DNA of 64,000 bases, taken from Arthrobotrys musiformis. Taxonomy: Eukaryota; Ascomycota; Orbiliomycetes; Orbiliales; Orbiliaceae. Of the stretch, positions 35,451 to 46,504 are shown piece by piece. Location of the stretch: contig JAVHJL010000004.1 of the NCBI GenBank assembly GCA_036971715.1, positions 930,001 through 994,000 of the forward strand, read 5' to 3'. Below the pieces are notes generated by a model. That model saw only the letters and a list, made by a program, of their open reading frames with translations, searched no databases and was not told the origin of the DNA. Position 1 is the stretch's first letter, and every line of letters starts with the position of its first letter. Position numbers and translations under genes: made by a program.

Positions 35451-38400
35451 ATGGCTTCGATCTGGCGGGTGGACAATCAGGACGAGGACAAGTACTCCCA
35501 CTCCCGCACCCTCTCCTCTCCCGCCGCCGTCGCTGGTACCTCTACTTCTACCTCCACTTCTACCTCGGATTCTGTGTATGCAGAGAGTCACAAGGATCTC
35601 GACCTCATCGACCTCATCCCGCCGTCGACTCCTCCTCAACAGTCGTTGGTGCTGCTGCATTCGCCTTCAAAGCGTCGCATCCCTCATCGCCAGTCCCCCC
35701 TGCGCATTACCACAACTACAACGATAAACAACAATAACAACAGTAATACTTCTGATAACAATCCCAGCAATATTAACCATATTAACCCAACCACGCCAAC
35801 AACATCAATACAAGTCCCATTAGCCTCAACTAGTAATAATAATAATAATCCCGACGATTCCCCAACAGCGCTGCACACGACAACTTCATACGCTACTCTT
35901 TCTCTTCTATCAGCTGTTGGTTCAGGCTCCGGTCGTCGAAAACTTAAGGAATTCCCTGGCTTAATCCCTCTCTCGCGCTATTTCATCCCACCATCTCCAT
36001 CTAGCACTTCCACCACCACTCCCGTCGCAGGAAACACCCCAACAACTCCCACTCCTCCTCCTCTCCATCCTTCTCCTTACTCTCCTACTACTTCTTCTTT
36101 TTCTTCGTCGGCCTTGGAAGGCGCCGGCGAAGACGGTGGCGCAAAAGTGGATACCTACAACGTAAAAACAATTGGGAGCGCCTTCACCACACCCAACATC
36201 TCGCCTACAAATACCACCTTCAAACAGGCTGACGAAGAAATTGGACTCCCGAAGTCTTCGTCCGAGGGAATACAAACTGATGATACAAACATGGAGGAAA
36301 AACCGCCGGTAGCGATAGTTGGCGATCCGGAGCCGTTGATGACCCAGGATTTACTCAATTTCTATAAGGTATGAAATTCTAGCGCCGAAAAAAAAAAAAT
36401 ATTTCGCTAATCGATTGCACTTGTTTAGAATCGTCTTCATGAACTTGAAAAATCGTCACAGCAAGAACTTTTGGAACGGATCTCCGTCCTCCGAGGCTTT
36501 CTTCTTGAACACCATGATGCTACAAACCGCCTTGAGAGCCAATTGCATGAACTCCAGGAGGAGAATCAATCTCTATCCCATGAGCTACAGGAGACCGTTA
36601 AGCACAAGGTAGAGATAATTGCTCTACAGAAAGAAAATGAAGTTCTCAAAGGTATTCCCACATAACTACAAAGCCAATTGACATCATCACAATCCGGTAC
36701 TAATATATACCGCACCAGAAAAAATCGACCAACTGTCTAAGAACCAAGATGTGTCGCCATATCATCCAGCCCCGATCCCGAGCCCGGACCCTTCCGTAAC
36801 ATCCTCAGCAAAGGAAGAACCCCACGAAATCGGCTATGAGAAAATTCAAACACACTACGAAGACCTGATCGCTCAACTGCTCACCAAATTTGCCGAACAA
36901 TCCGCCGCCCGTGAATCCGAACGTTCCCTCGCAAACCAAAATATCGACCAACTCAACGACCGCTGCCGACGTCTCGAAACCGCCGTATCCGATTCCCTCA
37001 AGGACACTATTCTCGAAAGAGGCAAGCGGGTCGGTTTGGAAGAGAAACTGAAGGAAACGGAAGAAGAGCTCAACGTCAGCGTTTGGGAAATGCAGAGCCA
37101 AATCGAAATCTTTGAACGACACATCAACGAGAGTAGGATGAGTCCCGAAGGGTTGCAAACTGTTCTTGAGGAAGGAGCATTTGGACTCGATGGGATTAAT
37201 GAGGACGAGGAATTCGGAGATATGATCCCTCCAGAGATGTTTGATGATCTACCGGATGCCGGCGTACGCAGGGCTTCGACCATCGGATCTATCTCGCCGA
37301 AGAGAGTGCCTGGATCCATGTCACCAAGGAAGACCCCATCCCCAACGAAACAACGGAGAACCCCGAGCCCTACTTCCAATGTTCGAGATTCCGGTGTCCA
37401 GACAGAGGAGGAGTCAGCCGATGCGAGAGATATATCCGAACTACGACAAGAATTACAGGATATGATCGCTGACAGAAAGGCGGAAGAGGACGACCTCAAA
37501 ACCAAACGAGCGGATCTGGAGGCCACATACGAGAAGTTCATCGGTATCATCGAGCAGGCTAAGAGCCGCGACGAGGAATACAATCATCTCAAGGCCGAAA
37601 CCGTGGAGTTGAGACACCAGGTTGAGGATTTACTCGAACAACATGAGTTGGATCACGAGGAGCTTTTGACAAGGCAACATGATTTGGATGCGATGTTTGA
37701 GCAGTTGGAGGGGGCTTTGAAGCAAGGAGTTTCTGATAAACAGGAGATCACGAGGATCAATAATGAGATCGAGGATCTTAAGAAACAACTAGAGGAGGTT
37801 GATTCTGTCTCCATCATTAAAGATGATTCCGAGATCAAGGATTTGAAAGCTCAGATCGAGGAGTTGAAGAAAGAGAAAGAAGTGATCCAGGACAAATTAG
37901 AGAGGGCGGAAGCCGAAGTGCAAGGGTTGAAAACCCTAGTCGAAACTCTTGAGCAAGGAAGCGGGGAGAAGGATGAAAAAGAAGAGGAGGAGACCCCCAA
38001 AGAAGAACCGAAGGCTCCGACCGAAGACGTCAATGCGCTCCGAAAGAAACTCGAAACCGCAGAAAAAGAGCTCGCTTCTCTGCGCACCCAAATCTTGGAA
38101 CTCGAACTCGCAAAGCTCACCGTTGAAAAGGACAAGTCTAAAAAGGAAGGCGAATTGAAAGTCCTTCGCGAACAGATGCGGGGTCTTCTCAAGGGACAAT
38201 CTGATAAGACCACGGAGTTAGTCCGAAACCGAGAAGAACTCGACAATCTCCGTAAACGGTACGACGAGCTATTGGTTGATAAGAAGAAGGATGGGGATTC
38301 CCGACACGAGAAACTTCTCGAGCTTGAGAGTACGAAGCAGAGGCTAGATGATGTGATGAGAATTAAGGAGCAAGAGGCTCTGTTACACCAGAAAGACGCA

Positions 38401-39506
38401 GACGCATGGAGAAGGAAGGACGAAGAGAGCCAAGAGGAGCTGAAGAAGGTCTCCGGGCGGCTAGCAGAGATGGTTATCGAGGTTGAGGGACGCAACGACG
38501 TTATGAAAGCCCTAAATGAGACGATTGAGAAGTTGAAGGAAGCGGATGAAGTTAGTGGACTGGCCATCGAGGGGGCAAAGAAGAAGATCGGGGACCTAGA
38601 AAAAGAGTTGGAGAAATACACGGATCTGGAGACCAAGAAAGAATCTGCGGAGAAGGAACTGAACGCACTAAAATCCCTAACAAAGGATTTGGAGGAGAGG
38701 ATGAGGAAGCAGGAAGCGGCTACCGCCGCAGAGGAAGAAATGGAAAAAGTTGAAGAATTGGAGCGCCAACTCGCCGAAGTCAATGCTCACTTGGAGAAGG
38801 TCGTCGAAGAGGCAGACCTCGAAATCGAAGCTTTATCAAAGGACCTCGAGGAAGCCAAAGTCCATTGTGTGGACATCGCAACTGAAGCCGAAGACAAAAT
38901 CTCCTCGCTTGAACAAGAAATCGAAGAGCTGAACCGAATCCCAGAGGCACTTCAACAAGCCGCTGAGTCGAGGATAAATGAATTGACAAACGCACTAGAT
39001 GTCGTCAAAACCGCTGCCGAGGAGAAGATTACTCACCTCGAAAGCATGTTGGTTGACACGAAGGATTACGCGGAGAAGCAAGTAAACGGGGCTGAAAGCG
39101 AGTTGAAGAAGTTAGAAATGCAGATGAAAGTCGAGGAGGCGCGGGCGGCCGCCACTGTTGCAGCTGCCAGCGAGAGGGTTGCGGTATTGGAGAAGCAGCT
39201 TAGGGCTTTCGAGGCTTTGTATGTCCCCCCGCCTTTCATACGCTTTCATTTTTCAAGAATGGGGTTTGCTAACTTTGATAATATAGGAAACGACATAAAG
39301 CCCAGGATGAGTCCGACTTACAATTGCTCAAGTCCCATGTGGTTAAAATCGAACGTATTGCGTTACAATATCTCCCACTCGAGGATTCAGGCATGTTGAT
39401 TGCAATCGACGAGCTGAAAAAGAGTCATCTGGAGACTCAACAGAAGCACAAGAAACGCAGAAAGAAGGAAATGATCCTAGCGGAGAAGAGCGGAGTACAG
39501 TTGTAA
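35451..39506 (+). CDS. Large coiled-coil protein, family not recognised
   Basis: Four exons, 35451-36368, 36429-36651, 36719-39218 and 39287-39506, encode 1286 residues. Residues 1-300 are Ser/Thr/Asn/Pro-rich and disordered, with STSTSTSTS and poly-Asn runs. From about residue 300 (LLNFYKNRLHELEKSSQQEL) the protein is nearly continuous coiled coil, interrupted by a Ser/Pro hinge around SPKRVPGSMSPRKTPSPTKQ (about 560) that holds several SP/TP sites typical of CDK or MAPK targets. The C-terminus is basic (KHKKRRKKEMILAEK). No membrane segment or motor domain. The shape fits a cytoskeletal, spindle-pole, septal or Golgi tether protein, but this is inference. All junctions keep frame, including the GEKIDQL and EALKRHKAQ joins. 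Confidence 0.85.
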
Positions 39507-40026
39507 TGAAATGAACCCTGCAAACAAAAAGGGCTACGGGTATACCAATGTTTTTGGGTTCTAATGCTGCCCCCCTTGGTTATGAATGAGGCTACGATGC
39601 ATGAGTTTTCGCATATTCTTACATAGAAAAAAAGGTTAGATATGGCATTGGCGTTTTTCTTTCTTTCTTTCTTATCCTTTTTTCTCCCTCTCGTTTTTCC
39701 TTTCTTCAAATACCATTTCTTTGGAGGGTCATCATGATGTTCTTTTGGATACCATGTTTTAGCGGCTTTTTGACGCTGGAGTTTGAACTTCATTTTCTTC
39801 ATTATATCTCGGGATTTTTTTTCTTTCTTAATTTCGGGTAATTTATTTTCGTGTATATATTATACTACCTACTTTGGTGTTCATTTTCTTGAGGGTATTT
39901 GGAGGAGGAGTTCGATTCCCATATATGTATATACACCAGCTGAAGTTCTTGTGTCCGTTGCTCTGTGTCCGAGATATTGTAATATCCTTAATCATATCAG
40001 TCACGATCGTACGAAAGAAAAATATA
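39507..40026. other. Convergent 3' region
   Basis: T-rich and pyrimidine-rich stretch between the stop of the coiled-coil gene and the stop of the minus-strand gene at 40027. No gene found. Confidence 0.5.
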
Positions 40027-41490
40027 TTATAAAAACATATTTGCCATTCTCGCCCTGGCTGTTTCATCATATGGCTATCACAGCACAATTAGAAAAATAC
40101 GCATATGATATAGAGGGGGGGAAGGGCATACCCAAGTATCACATCTATAAGCCCTCATCTCCCTCCTTAACTTATTGACATCCAACACGAACTCCATATC
40201 TTCACTAATCCCGGACTCATGAAATCTGAAATCGCAATTCTCGCCGAATATTTCTTGTAGAGAAAAAGTTACCTTTTCGCCGACGTTTGTGGAGAGTGGG
40301 TTATGCGGGGACGGAAAGAGGATTATTTCGTCCGTTAGACGGGTTTTTTTGTTGGCGTGGCGCCAGATGTCGAGTCTTCCGTGGAAGCGGGTGGGGTCGT
40401 TTGGAGTGGCTGGGTGGAAGACGGCGAGGATTACGACCTTGGTTTTGGATTTGCTGTGGGAGAACCAGAGGTCGCGGGAGCGGTAGAGGTCGTGCCAGTG
40501 GGTTAGGAGGTCGGTTGGGGAGGTTGTGGGGGAGAAGGTGTAGTCTAGGATTATTGGGGGGAAATCGGTGGTCGATTCGTGGTTTGGGTGGAGGGAGATG
40601 GAGGGGGTTAGGAGGGGCATGCGAGGAGGGGTGGGGGTTAGGGTTGGCGAGGCTGGGGGTTGGTTTATGATTGTTAGCATTCAGCGTTTTTATGTAGTCT
40701 ACCGGGACTATTATAACTGCGATACCCAGACAAGGGTGCAGGCAAGGGCGAGGATGTGTGCAAGGGGCTTTTATGGGATCCATTTCATAATAGGGGTATG
40801 GAACGGACTTACGACGACAAGGCATGATGAGGAATTTTTTGGATATGGATTTGGAGACATCGCCGATATCTCTGAAGTTATTCCAGACCCAGGACATGAC
40901 GCAGGATGTGAAGGCTTTGGATAGGGCTTCGCCTGCCGGATGGGAGTTTTTGAATTGTATGGTGCGGTGTTTGGGGTTGCATATCAGCCTGGGTTTATAT
41001 GTGTGCATAAGTATACGTCTATATGGAGTGCCTAACGAAGTGCTGGTCTGCTGTATATATATATACTGTATCTATAGATTCGATAAGGGGCGTTTGAATT
41101 ACAAAACATAATGCATTGCGGTTCGCAATTTGGCTGACAAACTTAAGGTTAGATGATATGGGAGGGGGAGGTGGTGTACCTTATATTGTACAGATTAAAA
41201 TAGAATGCTTTACGTTTATACCAGTTGATGACCTGCTGGGCCGTTTGCGAAGAGACATTTGGGAAGTCTGTGACCTCACCGCCGGGTAATCTAGAGCCGT
41301 TGAACAGGCCATTCAGTTGGCCTCCGATTATGGTGTGAATTTTGTTGAAGCCGGGGTCTTGAGGTTGTTCTTTGGGTTGGTCATCGTCTATTTCTTCTGG
41401 TAAGGTACCCTCTGGTGGAGGAACCTCGAATGGAGGAATCCCTGGTGGGGGAACCTCGAATAGAGGAATATCTGCCGGTGGGGATTCCAT
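40027..41490 (-). CDS. Hypothetical protein, four exons, Pro-rich N-terminus
   Basis: Four minus-strand exons, 41490-41180, 40988-40813, 40652-40132 and 40074-40027, give 351 residues in frame. The first 45 residues are Pro/Glu-rich with near-repeats of IPPFEVPPPE-like units (three copies). Then GFNKIHTIIGGQLNGLFNGSR and a helical part (QTAQQVINWYKRKAFYF) follow. The second exon is rich in aromatic and basic residues (SCVMSWVWNNFRDIGDVSKS). The third begins with a Thr/Pro stretch and contains DIWRHANKKTRLTDEIILF and EDMEFVLDVNKLRREMRAY. I do not recognise a family. No signal peptide. The last exon (16 codons) is weakly supported. Overlapping plus-strand frames at 40287-40924 are shadows of its GC-skewed third exon. 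Confidence 0.6.
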
Positions 41491-42156
41491 TTATTATAGT
41501 ATGGGTCCAAGGATAGCAAATGAATAGAGGATAAAGAGTTGTGAATGTGTTATTTTGCGCAGTTGAATGGCCATCAATGGATTGGGGGTAGCGGGCGTGT
41601 GTTGAGGATGTCGACGGAGGTCGTTGAAGATTTCCTTTTTGGGATTGGACGGCTTCTTAAGAAGCTAGGCAACTCTCGAGGTCTTCTTCCAATCTTTCTA
41701 TTCACTCTCAACTCAGCAACGTCTTTTTTCAATCACCAACAACTTCAATCTCTTCATCAATCTCCCCCGCTTCGATAACGTGAAGTTCCCTTCCAAGACT
41801 CATCACACCAAGGATCCGGGATCCGTAAACCGCGTTGGGATTTGTGACATCTTGCTAGCTCCTGCAGCCAACGGTAGCCAAGACCGGCTAAGACATCGGA
41901 GCGGCATCTCCTTTCCACATCTCATTCGCGCGTTCAGACCAAGCCGTCGCTACATTGCACGACTTGGTATAGCTACACCGCCGTCGAAGAACTCTTCTCG
42001 TCATTATTGCCCATTCGCCTAGTTGGGTTTTTTGCCCAACATTTTTTGCCCACGCCGCTTCTCGTCTGGATCGGTATAATTGGCACACAGCTGCACAGAC
42101 CCTTGTGATACCCGCTCTGCTCTTTTCTTTTTCGATCTCTCTTTTCTCCCTTCAAA
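41491..42156. other. Divergent promoter region
   Basis: Spacer between the minus-strand hypothetical gene and the small ORF at 42157. No gene seen. A pyrimidine-rich stretch just before 42157 (cttttctcccttcaaa) looks like a fungal promoter or leader. Confidence 0.5.
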
Positions 42157-42583
42157 ATGACAAGCTTGTTGGCCTTTCCCGTCGCCTCCACTCCCAGCTT
42201 CGTCGACGTGGGTGGCAATCGCGATCGCGTGGGCTGGTATGACAATTCGGATTACTCTCTCCCCTTCGACAAGGATCAACTGCATGATTTGATCTTGAAG
42301 AGGTACTCGGAGCGAGGTAAGCTACATCCATTCCCAATATTTTTCCTCTATTTTTTTTGTTCGTTCGTGTGACATTTCTTATATTTGCCAATGGTCATGG
42401 CATAATGCTATTCGGATGTCATACCGGTTCTTGTCGTTACGAGGCACTAGCTCCATTCATGGTTGATGACACGAAGGAATTCATGCCTTATGTTGTGTGT
42501 CAGTTTGCCTGAGGAACGTAACCTTTCAACGAAGAACAACTTTATTTTTTTGGCACATTGCGACAGTGGTGGGTGCTTTATGA
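42157..42583 (+). CDS. Tiny spliced ORF (58 residues) upstream of IES2
   Basis: The ATG at 42157 has a good fungal context (ttcaaaATGAC). Exon 1 (42157-42316) encodes 53 codons including VGWYDNSDYSLPFDKDQLHD and LKRYSER. A GTAAGC donor follows; joined to the acceptor gcgacag at 42566, the frame ends after ...VVGAL. The composition is coding-like with a charged helical end. I do not recognise it. It could be a small protein gene, a first exon of a longer transcript, or an upstream ORF in the leader of IES2, whose start is only 274 bases downstream. Confidence 0.4.
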
Positions 42584-42856
42584 AACCAATCTTTTGCGGC
42601 TAACTGTTACATCACCATCTTCTTTCACGGATATTAGCCTCCGACACGCGCGCGTACAAACATCAAGTTCACCCCTCCGAACCTCCCCAAGAACCCGTCG
42701 CTCGGTCTCGCGTTCCATTGAAAAGACGCTTCGAAGAGTTAGTTCCCCTCCTCAACACCTTTCCTCTTTCATAAGCTCCCCTTGCTCTGGCAATCTTCCA
42801 GATCTCACCGTTACTAACCTAGATCGAACAGCTTCAGCATCGATTGCTCACCCCCT

Positions 42857-44402
42857 ATGGCAGACCGTCGCTCTTCGCGTCGCATTGCGGCGGCCTCATC
42901 CCAGCCTTCTGCTGCCCCGACCCTCCAACCCCAGAATTCGCGGGGTACGAGGTCCAGCGCTAGAAAGGATGATAAAGACGACGGCGCCGTCTCTCAACCT
43001 TCTACTCGTTCACACACTAGAACTGCTTCAGTGGAGAATTTGAAACCAGGCTGTGAGTTCGCCAACCCCTCTCGGGGTCCACAGGTCGGATGCTAACCAC
43101 TACATTTCGAAATAGTGCCCAAAACTTCATCGAATATCAGAAGCGTCCCAGCCGGCCGCAGCACCCGTACATCTGCGGCTACCAACACCAGATCACAACC
43201 ATCTCGCACATCTGGCCGCTCACAGCCCGCCCGAAATGCTACTACATCTTCCGCGAACACCAGGAGCAGGCGACGATTGCCATCTAGCGATAGTGAAGAC
43301 GAGGATTCAAACCTCGATATAGCTGACGATGACGATGTTGAAGCTAGCCAAGAGTCTGAAGAAGAAGAGGAAGAAGAAGAGGAGGAGGAATCGGAGCCTG
43401 CCCCTAAGAGACCTTCCCGTGGTGCTGGGACAAGACAGATGCCGGCTAGACGAGCCGCGAAAGCCGTCTTCTCGGATGAAGATGCGCCAGGCGAGACAGA
43501 CGATGGCATGGATGTTGATGATGAGCCATCATTGGTTGTCCCTGGCACCGTCCGTGGGAAAGTTGCGGTTGCCAGCGAAGATGAGGATGCAGAGGGAGAA
43601 CCCGACGAAGACACCATTGTTATTCGAGCCCCAACTGCGAAAGCCATTCCGAGATCTGTTCCGATCCCAAAGATCGTAGAACCCGATAGCGACGAAGAGG
43701 ACGATGATGAAGATGACGACGAAGAGGATGAAGAAGACGAGGATGCAGAAGGAGAAGCTGCCGACGATGATGAAGACGAAGAAATGGATGATTCGATGAT
43801 GGCTACGCCGGATATCAGCCGACCTGATACACCTAACCTCAAGGGATTGACAAGACGACAATTAGGGAAATTTGATTCAGTCTACGCAGCGGACTTGATG
43901 GAACTTCCAGACGACTTCGGGACTACAAAGAAAGCAGCTCCGTTAACTGCGGCAGAACAAGCTAGTCGTCGCGCTGAAATGGCGAGAAGGAGAAAGAATC
44001 AAAGCGAGCAAAGAAGAGAAGAAGAAAAGGTGAGCATCATATTCGACATCTACTTAGGTGCTTCCTATATATAGCTAACGATGCTTTGGGATTTAGATGG
44101 AAACAATCAATAAACTTCTCAAACGTCAAGCCAACAAGGTCAACCGTCGTAGCCAGAAGCAATTGGAAGACGAGAATGCGGCCGACGAAATTGCCGAAGC
44201 AGGGACTCCGGAACCCACCGAACCTCCAAAGATGATTAGATGGGTCAGCAATAAGAATGGAAGTTTCGTCGGTGTCCCACAGACTTGGCTCGATGCCCCT
44301 GTTGGAGATGTTTTCAATAAGAAGGATGTAGCTTGGAGGAGAGGCGGCAAGAAGGTTGGGCTTGTAGAGGAGCTCCCGGATGAGGTTATGACTGGTGTTT
44401 AA
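42857..44402 (+). CDS. IES2: INO80 chromatin-remodelling complex subunit Ies2/INO80B
   Basis: Three exons, 42857-43052, 43116-44029 and 44097-44402, encode 471 residues. Ies2 stimulates the ATPase of the INO80 nucleosome remodeller in the nucleus. The N-terminal two thirds are disordered: Arg/Ser-rich (RRSSRRIAAASSQ), then very acidic runs (poly-Glu and poly-Asp). The PAPA-1-like conserved region follows: GLTRRQLGKFDSVYAADLME, LPDDFG, LTAAEQASRRAEMARRRKNQ and EEEKMETINKLLKRQANKV; the last motif spans the second intron, which confirms the splice. The C-terminal part, IRWVSNKNGSFVGVPQTWL, resembles the WVSNKDGTFVGVP-type zf-HIT-less tail of fungal Ies2. The start ATG at 42857 is the only one giving this N-terminus. 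Confidence 0.92.
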
Positions 44403-44984
44403 AGGATCGAATGTGCTCCTGATTATTATAATATTTTATGGTTACGAAAGGTGGAGTCCGAAACTGCATGGATGGAATTGATGGGTGGACTTTATTATTC
44501 TCAATGTTAACATACATGTAATGTAGCCTTGAGGTACTTTAGCTGATTATGACGACCACGGCGGGGTCATCCTTGCTCATTGGCCTTATCGGCCAACAGG
44601 TCTTGGGAAACCATATGTATGCATGGTTCTAGATTTTAATGCCATGACCCGATTCCCATGCTTTAGTCTACGCGTCACGGGTCCATTCACCCATTGTACC
44701 TCCCTTTGTCTCAGAGCTATTCTCGCTGTTCCTGAAGCTTTATATTCTAACTTAAACATCGCCTTGTCCCTTTCAGGCCCTTTAGGACCTCAGCGCTTTT
44801 GAATTCCGCCATCGAAGTTGAGCAACGGTCGACGGTTGCTCAAAATCCAACAACCCCCAACCACCTACAACGCATCCGCATAAGCTTATCGCGAGCATCG
44901 ATTACGGCTTCACTTCGATAACGCAATCTTCAATACACCATCGCTATCCACCATAATTGATATTTAAAAGATACCAGAGGGCAT
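44403..44984. other. Spacer between IES2 and the F-box gene
   Basis: Holds the IES2 3' UTR and the F-box gene promoter. No gene found. Confidence 0.5.
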
Positions 44985-46504
44985 ATGTCGTTCGGAATGC
45001 CAACAGCGATAACCACCCTCCCTTCCGAACTAGTTTCGTTGATACTCACCCACCTTTCACTCCGCGACACCCTCTCCCTACTTCAAACGTGCAAATCCCT
45101 CTACCTGCCTTCTCTCCACCATCTCTACTCGACCCTCCATCTCTGCGATAGGATACCCGGAAAGTACAACGGTCCACCATGCCCGCCGTTTACTCACAAT
45201 CCACTCCGTGCTGTCGGAAACGATGGATGCAGGGCTCTAGCCCGTACTATCAATGAATTCGAGAAACGAGGGGATGTAATGCCGGGTTTTGGGTTTATTA
45301 GGGGGTTGGTCCTGGAGCCTGAGGTCTTTTCAAGGAGTACTGCTTGTATGAGGGATGGATTGTTGAGGGTGCTCGGGGACAGGATTGAAGAAGGTGGGGT
45401 TGCGGTTCGGTGGGTTAAAGTTAGTGTTTGGGGTAGTTGTGAGTATTTTCGCTTCCTTTATCCACGAAGCTCTTATTATCTTAGAGGGAGGATAATTTCA
45501 GGGCTAATATATTATTATTGATGATAGATTTGGAGACATCGGACGACCCACCAACTGGGATCGAGAGGTTTCTCAAGATCTTGAAAGAGTATTCGGAGGG
45601 GAGGACGACGGATGATTTTAGCATCATACTAGATGCGAATTTTATCACTTCGATTTCGCAATGGTATAAACCGAAGTGTTCGATTTTCGACTTGATAGAT
45701 TTGGAAAAGGTCACGAGTTTGGATATACAAATCTTTCTACACGACGACGACGACGAAGCCTTTCAAATGACAAGTAGTGAAGACGGGGATGGAGATATTG
45801 AAGACGACGCGGACGACGGAAATACCCACGGGGACAGAATACTCGAAAGCATCGCCGGAAAGCAGGCTACAGATCTCACGGCACTTTTAACGAAGACAGT
45901 GAATTTACGAACTCTAAAGCTAGTCACGGACAACGAGGATCGAGAGTATAACCCCCCGCCGATAGGAAGGGGGGTGGCTTCACTTCTGAATAACCTCCAA
46001 ACCGCATTTTCTAGCCTAAAGCAACTGGAATGGCTATACCTCCGCGGCGAAATGTTCCATCCATCATTCTTCATCACCCCGCCGCCCAAAGTGAGAGTAT
46101 TGAAAATAAAGTGCGTGGTAAGCGTCGCCTGGTGGAGACGTTTTGCAAATGCGGAGTTGAAGGGGGTGAGCGAGTTGGTTATTTATAACTCTAGTGTGAG
46201 TACCGCCAGCTGGATGGGTGACACGGATCAAGACGACTATTTCATCGAGCAGTATGATGATGATGGATTCGAAGGGCTCTATGGCGCGGTACCAAAGCCG
46301 TTTGATTTAGGTAGTGTGAGGGTTGAAGGGCTTAGGCAGTTTTGGCTACAAGGAGGGTTTAGGCCGAGGGATCTGGGGGAGTGTATCGCGAATGCGTCGA
46401 AGGTGGGCACTAGGATTTTGGGCGATCTCCTTCCAGGACCTGAGGCGGAGGTTTTGAGGGCCCAGGGGCAAGAGGAATACGAGGGTGGGATCTTAGAGGA
46501 GTGA
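44985..46504 (+). CDS. F-box protein
   Basis: Two exons, 44985-45438 and 45528-46504, encode 476 residues. The N-terminal F-box (about residues 10-50) reads TTLPSELVSLILTHLSLRDT then LSLLQTCKSLYLPSLHHLYS, the usual Skp1-binding motif of SCF ubiquitin ligase adaptors. The remainder has no recognised repeat but shows leucine-rich-like elements (NLRTLKLV, SLKQLEWLYLRGEMF, KVRVLKIKCVV, LKGVSELVIYNSS) consistent with a degenerate LRR substrate-binding fold. An acidic loop (residues about 240-265) interrupts it. Substrate unknown. The intron ends tgatgatag at 45527. Such F-box proteins form large families in filamentous fungi. Confidence 0.8.

Noticed and set aside
37851..38783. 310-codon Ser/Phe-rich minus-strand ORF
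   Set aside because: It is the antisense shadow of the Glu/Lys coiled-coil exon.
43093..43842. 249-codon Ser-rich minus-strand ORF
   Set aside because: It is the antisense shadow of the acidic region of IES2.
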